NCBI RefSeq assembly: GCF_026151205.1
Contig: NC_087081.1
Span: 17,603,859-17,667,858, forward strand
Direction of reading: 5' to 3'
DNA length: 64,000 bases
From: Bolinopsis microptera
Taxonomy: Eukaryota > Ctenophora > Tentaculata > Lobata > Bolinopsidae
Both the position numbers and the translations under genes were made by a program. Below the pieces are notes generated by a model, which did not search any database, was not told the DNA's origin, and was given only the letters and a program-made list of their open reading frames with translations. Below are positions 1 to 12,800 of this stretch, one piece after another (position 1 is the first letter of the stretch; every line of letters starts with the position of its first letter).

Positions 1-135
1 GCCGGAACCGGTGCAGTGGGCACTTCAGGCTGGACCCCCTCCCCCTTATTCTAAACAAATAACACCCAAAACGAGAAGTAAAATCAACGAACGACCAAAT
101 TGAGATCAAAGCAAATGAGAAACTAAAAGAGAAAG

Positions 136-648
136 TTAAAGTACCGTGACATGTTCGGTTTCCTCATTGTTTCCACTGGAACTGTCTGTCTCACTGTCCG
201 CACTGGACCACCCCTGCTCTAGAAGAGGATGCTCTGTACTCAGGTTCTTGTTATCTGCCACCGCCTCCGCGTAACTCATCTTACCATCCGCTACCGCCTG
301 ATTCTCGCGTGCGCGGTTTGTTTCGAATGCAGTAGGAGGCCAGGTTGGGTAGAGGGAGTAGGGTGAGAAGGGTGTCGCCTCACTACTCGTAGTGGGAACC
401 ACAATAATGGGTCCAGTAGCAGCGGAGATATCCTCAACAGAGCGGTACAACCTCCCTTTGTGAATTGAGGAACCAATGGGACCGAAGGAGGCAACGGCTG
501 GTTTTGACGATTCAGTTTCAGATTCAGCGAAGGGGATAGGTGTAGTGACGATGTTTTCTTTAGGAGGAGGTTCATCCTCAGGAGGATATGAGGGGGCTGA
601 GTGGGGGCGTGGGGCTGGCTTTACTTGCTCAATGAAACTCTCGATATC
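136..648 (-). CDS. mask: MASK terminal exon, C-terminal tail
   Basis: 171 codons including the stop, phase 0, acceptor at 649-650. The tail is Pro/Ser/Glu-rich with short motifs such as YSLYPTWPP and a [11 protein letters not shown] segment, and ends HVTVL. Vertebrate and fly MASK proteins continue much further after the KH domain, so this is a short C-terminus. No perfect AATAAA is visible in the 135 nt downstream that are in the window. Confidence 0.8.
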   Translation of the reverse strand, partial: DIESFIEQVKPAPRPHSAPSYPPEDEPPPKENIVTTPIPFAESETESSKPAVASFGPIGSSIHKGRLYRSVEDISAATGPIIVVPTTSSEATPFSPYSLYPTWPPTAFETNRARENQAVADGKMSYAEAVADNKNLSTEHPLLEQGWSSADSETDSSSGNNEETEHVTVL

Positions 649-772
649 CTGTGAAAATTATTGACATTATAAGATTTCGCATTACTTTACAAACAATGTA
701 TTAGTTTCTAGTAAAGTAGGGGGGGGGGGGGGGAGGTTAGTATATTAAGGGGGGGGGGGGGAGGTTAGTATA

Positions 773-851
<79 letters not shown>

Positions 852-3800
852 GGTTAGTATATTAAGGTTGTTTGCTCACGTTTGATTGTAGCGCAGCACT
901 GATCATGTTTTGAGCTTTAGTAACTGATTTAGGTAGTCCTCTGATTGTGACAGTACGATCTGAATTTTTACCGGTCGCCTTGCTCACAGTTATCTGAGCT
1001 CCAGATACATCCGTTATTGTATTGATTCGTCGACCTCCCTTACCGATAACGCGCCCTGCAACAATCAGAAACTGTATAAATAATCACGACTACAAGTAGT
1101 AGTAGTAGTAGTAGTAGTAGAAGTAGTAGTAGTAGTATCACGACTACAACGTCTCTATTATTATTCGTGGGGTTTGCTAGTATAACTGTATAAAACATTC
1201 GTAATATTCTCACCTATAAGGGTGTTAGGTACAACAATAAAGCAGCTCCTCATAGAGTTGGTAGTTCTAGGAACCTCCTGCCATTCACCAATAGTGGCGG
1301 GGGTTGAAGCACTAGCGGTGGTAGCACATATTGCTGTGGTGGAGGAAGCAGACGCTGTTGATATTGTTGTGGCTATGATTCTCTCCCTCGTACCTATAGA
1401 CCCTGAGAAAAGCATCAGTTGATGTGTTGAAGATCAGGGGCACAGCCACCTTATACAGGGTGGTATATAGCCGGCTACAATATGACAAATAAATATATCT
1501 TTAAAAAAAGCATTTTGGAGAGGTACCTTGGCTGGAATTATCGCGGTTGTTATCAATACAGGTATCGCTGCTGGGACTCGTTATCTCGTTTCGTTTAGGA
1601 GTTCGCTTGACGGGGGATACCGTCATGGAGATTTGGGCCGCGTCAGTAATGTTGAGAAGCGGTGTGTTCTTAGGGAGACGAGTAGAGGTAATGGTAGAGG
1701 TTGTTATGCCTGAATAAAAGGGGGAAGTTGTTAATCAATATAACCGGCAACAAGCCAACTTCGACAATGTTAATTCTGGATATCATCCAGAGTAAACACC
1801 TGCAGTAATGAAGGGGTCTTAAATAGCTAAAATTTGGCCCTTGTACATTGTGAACGATCTGTTAATGTCACCAAAACGTACTGGTTACAGTAATATTGAT
1901 TTTCTTTGTTAAGCAACAAACTTTAAACTTTGTCCATCACTACCTGTATACAGCAAATTTTGAAAGGTGAATTGCTATCAGTTCATAAACTTTACATATT
2001 TCATTCTTGCCTCTCATTTGATTCTAACTCATAATTTGGTTGATTTTTGGCAGTTTTCCAAAAAATCTTAAATTCGTCCTAATGGGGTTCTCAAATCGTG
2101 TGCCCTGAAAATCGAGTCTAAAAAATCTATATTCTCCTACATTTTTAAAGCAATCACCCTGAAACTTTCAGGATATGTTCTAGGGATCATTTAAAAGAGA
2201 TGAGCCAGACAAAATTTTGAGATAGGCCTTTTAAAAAATTTTATTCGATTTTGAAAATCGTCGACCTCAAAAAATCATCAAAAAACGAGGTCCAAGATTT
2301 TCAAAATCGAATAAAAATTGTTTAAAGGCCTATCTCAAAATTCTGTCGGGCTCATCTCTTTTAAATGATCCTTGGAACATATACTGACAGTTTCAGGGTG
2401 ATTGCTCAAAAAATGTAGGAGAAAATTGATTTTTAGACTCGATTTTCAGGGCACGCGATCAAAAATTTCTCGCGCAATACAATTTCCACACACGTGCTGA
2501 CCTTTGACCGGCAATAATTCCGGCTAGGAACGATATTTTTCCACGGCATCAAAAGCATCTGATGGATATTACTCCCCTCTATCAGAAACAACTAACTAAA
2601 AAGTCGATTTTGAGAAAATTTCCATGAAGACCCCCTGCCCCCATAATACAGTCAAGTCGGCTATAGACAATTGTCTTACACGTTATCAATATGTCCTAGT
2701 TAATAAAGGACGATGGGTTGAGCAAATTATTAATTATTAAGTATTTTAATTGTATTATTATAAAAAGTATATATTTTCATTACCTAAATATGCAAAAATT
2801 AAGTGGAAATTTCATTTGTCAAAAAAATTAGAGCCATTTACTTTCCACACACTATTTTCAACTCACCCTGTATACCTAATACCTATGCTATGTATTGTTA
2901 AAGTTATAAAATAATTAATAAAAACTAACTGGTCGATGTCTTAGTTGTTTTAGTTGTGGCGGGTTTGCTGTAAACTATCTTACTGCTTCCAGCAGTAGAT
3001 ATAGAGCAGGTTATCTGCGATATTGACGACGGCGACAATGGAGGCGTGTTCTTCGATATGGAGGTTCGCTTCACTCTGCCTGGATTCTGCAGGAAATAAT
3101 ATCCAAATTAGACATTACAATAGTGGTTAGCGCACAAGGTTCAGTGTAACCTAGTCTAGGGAGTAGCTAAGGATCTATTGGATCTATGCAATCTCCTGGG
3201 TCGACTCAGCCGAATGATAGGAAACTTAATTGAGGGTTAAATCTTTAAATGAGGAGGGGTACGTGTTAAAAGTTCAAGGAACTTCCTAGGATACCCCTTC
3301 AGTGCATACTGTAAACATAGTACTATTAACTACCTTAGTCGGTAATATTATGGGGGGTCTAATTTGGTCCTTTCGGGCCAAAGAACCATATTTATAACAG
3401 TTCATATTTTTACCCCCCGAGTAAAATTTTGGTGTTCCTTTTGGTATATCAGTCATAATATGCTAAACGTTTCTTTTATTCACGTCCAGAAGTATGCTTA
3501 CGTTATTGTTTGAGGAATTGAAGCTAGTTCTGGTTCAAAAAGTCCGATTTGTCTACTATTCCCCCATCTTTTCAATTTGAGGGGTTAACTAGGAACAATT
3601 TGCTTCAATCAGCAACTTCAGATGAATAATACAAGTTCAGCAGCAGCTGTTTCGTTTCAGTGTACAATTCGTGAGCTGTACGGGCTAAAATAATACTTAT
3701 AGGGGAGCTTGTGAATATTTACACGATGCAACTGACAACTGAAGTTTAATCACCAGATTTTGATAGCAGTCAGCCCCACATTCTAAAATAACGCTTCGTG

Positions 3801-6800
3801 TGTAGCAGAACAAATGTACTTTAACACCTGATAGGGATCGGATATCTAATGAAAAAATATTAAATTTTGTGCGAAAGCGGCAATATGGTTGTAATTGCGA
3901 AAAATTTGTAATCAATATTTTCGATTTGAGGAAAGTCGCATTTAAAAGTGTTGGGGGTCAAATTTGGTCCTTTTCGGGCCAAATAACCATATTTATAACA
4001 GTCCATATTTTAAAAACCCATAATTTCCCCCCCCCCCCCCCCATAATATTACCGACTAAGGTATTAACAATACTTAATACTCAGTGAGTGACACGATAAC
4101 TAATCGTCCAAAACAGCAAGATTGAGAGTGTGACGTCATAATATTAGAAGATGGAGAGTGTGACGTCATAATATTAGAAGATGGAGAGTGTGACGTCACA
4201 ATATTAGAAGATTGAGATTGTGACGTCATAATATTAGAAGATGGAGATTGTGACGTCATAATATTAGAAGATGGAGATTGTGACGTCATAATATTAGAAG
4301 ATGGAGATTGTGACGTCATAATATTAGAAGATGGAGAGTGTGACGTCATAATATTAGAATATGGAGATTGTGACGTCATAATATTAGAAGATGGAGAGTG
4401 TGACGTCATAATATTAGAAGATGGAGAGTGTGACGTCATAATATTAGAAGATAGAGAGTGTGACGTCATAATATTAGAAGATGTAGATTGTGACGTCATA
4501 ATATTAGAAGATGGAGATTGTGACGTCATAATATTAGAAGATGGAGATTGTGACGTCATAATGGGGGGGGGTGTCATGTCCGTCTATGTCCGCCTATGTC
4601 CTGTCCTTTTTGGATTCTATGAGACAACGGACGTGTTTTTTGGGACATTGGCGGACACGGACGGACATTGGCGGACTCGGACGGACATTGGCGGACTCGG
4701 ACGGACATTGGCGGACCCGGACGGACATTGGCGGACTTGGATGGACATTGGTGGACATTAGTGGACATTGGTGGACATTAGCATAGCGGACAAACATTTT
4801 GAAGACTGAAGAGTACTGAAGAGTACTGAAGAGTACTGAGGAGGATGGCTGAGAAGGATGGCTGAGGAAGATGACTGAGGAGGATGACTGAGGAGGATGA
4901 CTGAGGAGGATGACTGAGAGGGAGGAGAAGGATCAGGAAGACCCAGGAGGAGGAGGACCCAGAAGGAGGACCTAGGAGGAGGAGGAGGAGAACTGAGGAG
5001 GATGACTGAGGAGGAGGAGGACTGAGGAGGAGGACTGAGGAGGACTGAGAAGGAGGAGGACTGAGGAGGATGGCTGAGGAGGATGGCTGAGGAGGATGAC
5101 TGAGAGGGAGGAGGAGGAGGAAGAGGAGGAAGAGGACTGAGGAGGAGGAGGAGAAGGACTGAGGAGGAGAAGGAGGACCCAGGAGGAGGAGGACTGGGGA
5201 GGAGGACCCAGGAAAAGGCCCCAGGAGGAGGAGGAGGACTGGGGAGGAGGAGAACTGTTGAGGACTGATGAGGAGGACTGAGGACGAGGAGGAGGAGTAG
5301 GAGGAGGACTGAGGAGGGGAGGAGGAAGAGGACTGGGGAGGATCAGGAAGACCCAGGAGGACCCAGGAGGAGGAGGAGGAGGAGGACCCAGGAGGAGGAG
5401 GAGGATTGAGGAGGACTGAGGAGGAGGACTGACGATGACTGAGAAGGAGGAGGACTGAGGAGTACTGAGGATGATGGCTGAGGAGGATGGCTTGGGAGGA
5501 TGGCTGAGGAGGATGACTGAGGAGGATGACTGAGAGGGAGGAGGAGGAGGACTCAGGAGGAGGACTCGGGAGGAGGACTTAGGAGAAATGAGAAGGAGGA
5601 CTGAGGAGAACTGAGGAGGAGGAGGAGGAGGAGGACTGAATAGGAGGAGGAGAAGGAGGGGGACTGGGAGAGGACTGGGGAGGAGGAGGACTGATGAGAA
5701 GGATGAGGAGGAGGACCCAGGAGGAGGAGGACTGAGGACCGAGGAGGAAGAGGAGGAGGATGAAGAGGAGGAGGAGGACCCAGGAGGAGGAGGACTGAGG
5801 AGGACTGAGGAGGATGGCTGAGGAGGATGACTGAGAGGGAAGAGGAGGAGGAGGAGGAGGAGGACTCAGGAGGAGGAGGAGGACTGACGATGACTGAGAA
5901 GGAGGAGGACTGAGGAGTACTGAGGATGATGGCTGAGGAGGATGGCTTGGGAGGATGGCTGAGGAGGATGACTGAGGAGGATGACTGAGAGGGAGGAGGA
6001 GGAGGACTCAGGAGGAGGACTCGGGAGGAGGACTTAGGAGAAATGAGAAGGAGGACTGAGGAGAACTGAGGAGGAGGAGGAGGAGGAGGACTGAATAGGA
6101 GGAGGAGAAGGAGGGGGACTGGGAGAGGACTGGGGAGGAGGAGGACTGATGAGAAGGATGAGGAGGAGGACCCAGGAGGAGGAGGACTGAGGACCGAGGA
6201 GGAAGAGGAGGAGGATGAAGAGGAGGAGGAGGACCCAGGAGGAGGAGGACTGAGGAGGACTGAGGAGGATGGCTGAGGAGGATGACTGAGAGGGAAGAGG
6301 AGGAGGAGGAGGAGGAGGACTCAGGAGGAGGAGGAGGACTGAGGAGGACTGAGAAGGAGGAGGAGGAGGAGGAGGACTGAATAGGAGGAGGAGGAGGAGG
6401 AGGACTGAATAGGAGGAGGAGGGGGACTGGGGGAGGACTGAGGAGGAGGATGGAGGACTGAGGAGAAGGATGAGGAGGAGGACTGAGGAGGACTGAGGAG
6501 GAAGAGGAGGAGGATGAAGAGGAGGAGGAGGACCCAGGAGGAGGACCCAGAAGGAGGACTCAGGAGGAGGAGGAGGACTGGGGAGGAGAAGGACTGTTGA
6601 GGACTGATGAGGAGGACTGAGGACGAGGAGGAGGAGTAGGAGGAGGACTGAGGAGGGGAGGAGGAAGAGTACTGAGGAAGATCAGGAAGACCCAGGGGGA
6701 GGAGGAGGAAGAGTAGGAGGAGGAAGCATCTAAATGTTATTTCCATTTTTGTCCGTTTTTGTCCGTTTTTGTCCGCTCTATTTTTTGTCCGTTTTGAAAA

Positions 6801-9800
6801 TATAGGGTACCGAACGGACAAAAAACATGATCCCCCTATAACAGCAAAAATTGAACATTTTATTTAGCAATTTAGGTGTCCATTAATGTCCGCCAGCAAT
6901 AGCAGCTCAAATCTGGGGAAACTTTGAAATACACCAATTTGAAGCATTTAACCCCCCTTAAAAATCAAAGATTATGAATTTTAGTAATCTGATTATTTAC
7001 ATAGGTCCAAAAATGTCATAGCTTCATGATAGTGCAACGAAAAAAATCTCAGAACATTTTGGTGCTGAGTTAGGTGGTTAAGTTGTCGAAAAATGACTGA
7101 TTTGTTAGTGGACATTTTTATACCTCTAACACCCAAACCCTTACTACAGTGAAGATATGAGTGTTACAGTTAAAATTGATGGTCATTATTGAACAGAAAC
7201 GGTTCATTGACACATAGTTGAAGAAGGAAATTAAAAAAATTAATAAATGTGGTCTGTGGAGTGGTTTATTGTGCCTTATTTTGTTTTGATATTTGATTAT
7301 GAGAGATAGCTGGAGGATAATAAGTGATTTTAAAGATAATGCAACAAAATGTGTGGCCGTATGGTGGTTAAAACGACCAAAAACACTGATTTTGGTAAAT
7401 TTTAGACCTTTATTAACCATGATGGACGCAACATAGGACTCAGCAATGTTTCTGGTCATATAAATGAGCAGGTAGTTATATCTAGATAATGTAGCATGGC
7501 CAGCTATAGCTTTACAAAGCTAATATGTGCTCTAAAAATGGTTAATTAGTGCAAATATAGGGTATTTTCGAGACATTTTAACCACCATAGCTGCACATTG
7601 ATCATAATGCATGAACTTGGGGTCAATTATGCATTTGCCAACAAATATACACTCAATTGGATAGCAAACCATTATCTGAAGTTCATATTGTGGTTAATTT
7701 TCAATTTAATAGATGCCTTGTTCAACAGCCTAGCAAGTAATAAAGCAATTTTAACCACTTTTATGACAACATTTCTCGATAAATTTTATCAAGACCCTTG
7801 AAATGTCCTTTGTTGACCATAAAATGTTGACTAAAATCGTTAATAATGTTTTGATTGGTGGTTAACAACAATTTTTGACAATTTAACCATCTTTTTAGCA
7901 CTTTTTACGAATATTAACCACCTCAAATCAACCATACTATTAAATTTCACATTTGTGATACAAAATTATGATCCATGCACAAATGAACAACCACCACTAT
8001 AACTATACATCTATAATCAAAGCAATTTTTATAGCTCACCGTTCATCTTCAATTTAACCACCATTAGGACCACAAAATGCCCCCTATGAGGTTTGAAAAC
8101 TTTTGTGATAGTTGCACCATGATATGATCTCAATATAATGACTACTCAGTTCATAATATCATATCTCAAAATGGTGGTTAACCCTAAAACTGGAATTTTA
8201 ACCACCATAGTGGCCACATAGATGACCCATTAACCACAATTATTCAACATAACTGTACTGCAGTGTTTTGTGCACCAGAAAAACATCACTCCAACATTGG
8301 GATTAACCACAATGAGCTGCAACATCATGCTGAAGTCAACATACTCAAATTGTGTGAAAAAAGTAAATGTCCACCAAGTTTCCCCAGATTTGCTGCTATT
8401 GCTGCCGCCTATGTCCGCCTATGTCCGTCTATGTCCGCCTATGTCCGCCTATGTCCGTCTATGTCCGCCTATGTCCGCCTATGTCCTGTCCTTTTTGGAT
8501 TCTATGAGACAAGCGGACATAGACGGACGTGACACCCCCCCCCCCATAATATTAGAAGATGGACAGTGTGACGTCATAATATTAGAAGATGGAGAGTGTG
8601 ACGTCATAATATTAGAAGATGGAGAGTGTGACGTCATAATATTAGAAGATGGAGAGTGTGACGTTATAATATTAGAAGATGGAGACTGTGACGTCATAAT
8701 ATTAGAAGATGGAGAGTATGACGTCATAATATTAGAAGATGGAGAGTGTGACGTCATAATATTAGAAGATGGAGAGTGTGACGTCATAATATTAGAAGAT
8801 GGAGATTGTGACGTCATAATATAAGAAGATGGAGAGTGTGACGTCATAATATTAGAAGATGGAGAGTGTGACGTTATAATATTAGAAGATGGAGACTGTG
8901 ACGTCATAATATTAGAAGATGGAGAGTGTGACGTTATAATATTAGGAGATGGAGAGTGTGACGTCATAATATTAGAAGATGGAGAGTATGACGTTATAAT
9001 ATTAGAAGATGCAATGGAGAGTGTGACGTCATAATATTAGAAGATGGAGAGTGTGACGTCATAATATTAGTAGATGGAGAGTGTGACGTCATAATATTAG
9101 AAGATGGAGAGTGTGACTTTATAATATTAGAAGATGGAGAGTATGACGTCATAATATTAGAAGATGGAGAGTGTGACGTCATAATATTAGAAGATGGAGA
9201 GTGTGACGTAATAACATTAGTTACCTCATTGCTAGCCGAGCTGCTGCTGCTAATGTTTCCATTTTGTTCGCATGTTTTGATGTCTGTTTTCTGTTCATGT
9301 TTCTTCGTCTCGGATACACTCAGCTCAGTGATGCTCTCCGCCAGTTCCTCCACTGTTTGTTTCTTCTTCTCAGCTTTCTTGTTCGCGTTGTTACCTAGAA
9401 CACAAGTTTATTAGGATCTTCGTTATCTGTAATACATCAAGAATGTCGCTACATACGATCAATGTTCTTAAATAATCGGCCATTGGTTTACGCTACAACA
9501 GACAGGCGCCATGCTATGCGCTCAAAAATCATTGTTAAAAATTTTAGGAACTCGTTCATTCGGCACATTTAAGATGCAGCTGTTACTGAGCACTAAATTT
9601 ACTAAATTGCTTAATTTAGAGGCTCTAACTGACCACCCTGTGAATATACACCGTGTGAAGATACGCTGTTAGTAAACACAGCCCGCATGCTTATTAGAGA
9701 TCTGCATTTACCACAATGCTGCGCTACTGAGGGTTTCAAACAAAGCTACAAGCCCCCCCCCCCCACAAACAAAGCTACATGCGCCCCCCCCCCACCAGCC

Positions 9801-12800
9801 CCCCAAACAAAGCTACATGCGCCCTCCCCCCACCACCCCACAAACAAAGCTACATGCACCCCCCCACCGGCCCCCCAAACAAAGCTACATGCGCCCTCCC
9901 CCCACCACCCCACAAACAAAGCTACATGCGCCCCCCCCCCCCCCACCGGCCCCCCAAACAAAGCTACATGCGCCCTCCCCCCACCACCCCACAAACAAAG
10001 CTACATGCACCCCCCCACCAGCCCCCCAAACAAAGCTACATGCGCCCTCCCCCCACCACCCCACAAACAAAGCTACATGCACCCCCCCACCAGCCCCCCA
10101 AACAAAGCTACATGCGCCCTCCCCCCACCACCCCACAAACAAAGCTACATGCGCCCCCCCCCACCACCCCACAAACAAAGCTACATGCGCCCTCCCCCCA
10201 CCACCCCACAAACAAAGCTACATGCCCCCCCCCCCCCCCCCACCAGCCCCCCAAACAAAGCTACATGCGCCCTCCCCCCACCACCCCACAAACAAAGCTA
10301 CATGCGCCCTCCCCCCACCACCCCACAAACAAAGCTACATGCGCCCCCCCCCCCCCCACCAGCCCACAAACAAAGCTACATGCGCCCCCCCTAGCCCCCC
10401 AAACAAAGCTACAAGCGCCCTCCCCCCACCACCCCACAAACAAAGCTACATGCGCCCCCCCCCCCACCAGCCCCCCAAACAAAGCTACAAGCGCCCTCCC
10501 CCCACCAGCCCACAAACAAAGCTACATGCGCCCCCCAAACAAAGCTACATGCGCCCTCCCCCCACCACCCCACAAACAAAGCTACAAGCGCCCCCCCCCC
10601 CCACCAGCCCCCCAAACAAAGCTACAAGCGCCCCCCAACCGGCCCCCACAAGCTGAGCATCTCATCATCTTTGGGACTGAGTGCGCCCTTTTCAAATCAG
10701 CTTTTTGGGACACCTTTATCATTCAACGCGCACGGTTTTCAAGATTTAAACTTCGAAGATACTGAAATTATCCCAATTATTTTCTGTGTGGTAAAAAATG
10801 GAATTACCATTAGAAGAATTTGTGGTATTATTATTGTTGCCGCTAGAACTCTTTGTGCCTTTAGTAGTTGGGGGACTCTGATGGTTTATCTTGCAGGAGG
10901 AGGAGTTATTAGCGTCAGACTTGTTGTCAAATACCAGATCCTCATCCTCACTCTCGTGATTCTGGTAGCAGCTCACTGAAACACATTATACACATTATAC
11001 ACATAACACATCCTATTTAACAGGAACTTATAAATAAATCGAGTTTGTGGACACAATCCATGCAGGCTGTTGTATGAGAGATGCAAAGGACGGCAAAAAG
11101 AAATATCTTGTTTGTAATAAATAACATATTATATCTTGGAACAATTTCGGCTCGTAAATGTTGTTATCTAGACTTAAACATTAGTATTTATCAAGGGAAG
11201 TTTAGAGTGACATTATATGATAAAAGAAAAGATTATAATTTTAAAGTTATATCATATCCTTTTTTGGATGGAAACGTTCCAAATAATTTGTCTTACGGAA
11301 TATTTATTTCTCAATTAGTACGATTAGCCAGAATTAATTCGACACTTAAGGGTTTCAAAAATTGTGTTACTGAACTTTTAGGTAAATTGGTTGCGCAAGG
11401 ATTTAAGTTAGCTGCATTGCGCAACAAGTTTGTCAAGTTTTATAAATCAAGATTAAATATTTGGGGTAAATATGGTAGTGAAATTTATGATGAATTAATT
11501 GAAATGTTTCAATCTTCTGACACCTAATGTTATTTTGTAATTTGTATCGACATATATCGTTTTTCAGTTATAATGTTACCTAATATCAATTAATTATTTT
11601 AGTATTTGTGATTAATTTGTATTCATTTATTATTTGTGACTTATAAAGGTAACCATTATATTACCGTCTAACCATTATATTACCGTCTAAAAAATTATTG
11701 TCAAAAGTTAACTTTATGAAGGAGTAAGTTGTCGGTGGATGCGAATTTGTATATTCATTTATTGCTTGTTTAATTTTTGTGTGTTTAATTTACGATTATT
11801 TGTAACTGAGATTCTGTGATTAATTTATTTTGTTGATTGTTATGTTGTGATATTGCATAATTTATTGTAAATATAATATATGTTTCAGAATTATGTAATG
11901 TAACGCGATGGAAATATTTTAAGCGGGCATATCCTGTCCAAACCCAGGATGCACTACAAGAAGAATTCGTTATAACTTTGTCTGAAAAGCATTATTAATA
12001 TATCTTGTTTGTGATATATAAATACCTTTGTCCTCATCGTCATTACATTTTTTCGCAGCTCGTTTCTTCTTCCTCTTCGCCCGCTTCTTCGCAGCAGCCT
12101 TGCGTTTTGTCTCTTCTTCAGCAGCTATCTCGGCACAGAGTCTTTGAGCGTTCCTGATGAAGCAGCAGTTTTACATCATGGTCAACAAGGCTAATTATTT
12201 TAATCTGTCTCTGGGTTAGAAATGAAAATAAGTTTTCTAATGAACCAATCTCCATTTAAACAGAGATTGTAATTGTCAGCTAGTACATTACCTAGCAGCA
12301 TCAAGCTCTTTAGCACGCTTACCTAGCAGCATCAAGCTCTTTAGCACGCTTACCTAGCAGCATCAAGCTCTTTAGCACGCTTACCTAGCAGCATCAAGCT
12401 CTTTAGCACGCTTACCTAGCAGCATCAAGCTCTTTAGCACGCTTACCTAGCAGCATCAAGCTCTTTAGCACGCTTACCTAGCAGCATCAAGCTCTTTAGC
12501 ACGCTTACCTAGCAGCATCAAGCTCTTTAGCACGCTTACCTAGCAGCATCAAGCTCTTTAGCACGCTTACCTAGCAGCATCAAGCTCTTTAGCACGCTTA
12601 CCTAGCAGCATCAAGCTCTTTAGCACGCTTACCTAGCAGCATCAAGCTCTTTAGCACGCTTACCTAGCAGCATCAAGCTCTTTAGCACGCTTACCTAGCA
12701 GCATCAAGCTCTTTAGCACGCTTACCTAGCAGCATCAAGCTCTTTAGCACGCTTACCTAGCAGCATCAAGCTCTTTAGCACGCTTACCTAGCAGCATCAA

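Larger units (their letters stand above)
4563..8545. mobile_element. composite element A with G/C-tract ends and subterminal TGTCCG arrays
   Basis: The left end is G9 TGTCATGTCCGTCTATGTCC; the right end mirrors it, GACATAGACGGACGTGACA then C11. It interrupts the 30-bp minisatellite and duplicates ATAAT (4558-4562 and 8546-8550). Next to each end are tandem TATGTCCGCC-type units and a spacer CTTTTTGGATTCTATGAGAC in the same orientation at both ends (near 4605 and 8489). The interior comprises a polypurine block, another element end (6735-6834) and an AT-rich core. No transposase gene is visible, so it is non-autonomous or decayed. Confidence 0.75.

Noticed and set aside
4074-4577. Ser/Met/Thr repeat protein over the CRE array (also 8479-9353)
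   Set aside because: 30-bp period gives stop-free frames; located in a MASK intron.
9687-10765. Proline/histidine-rich proteins up to 328 codons
   Set aside because: Frames across a C-rich minisatellite, overlapping in several frames and both strands.
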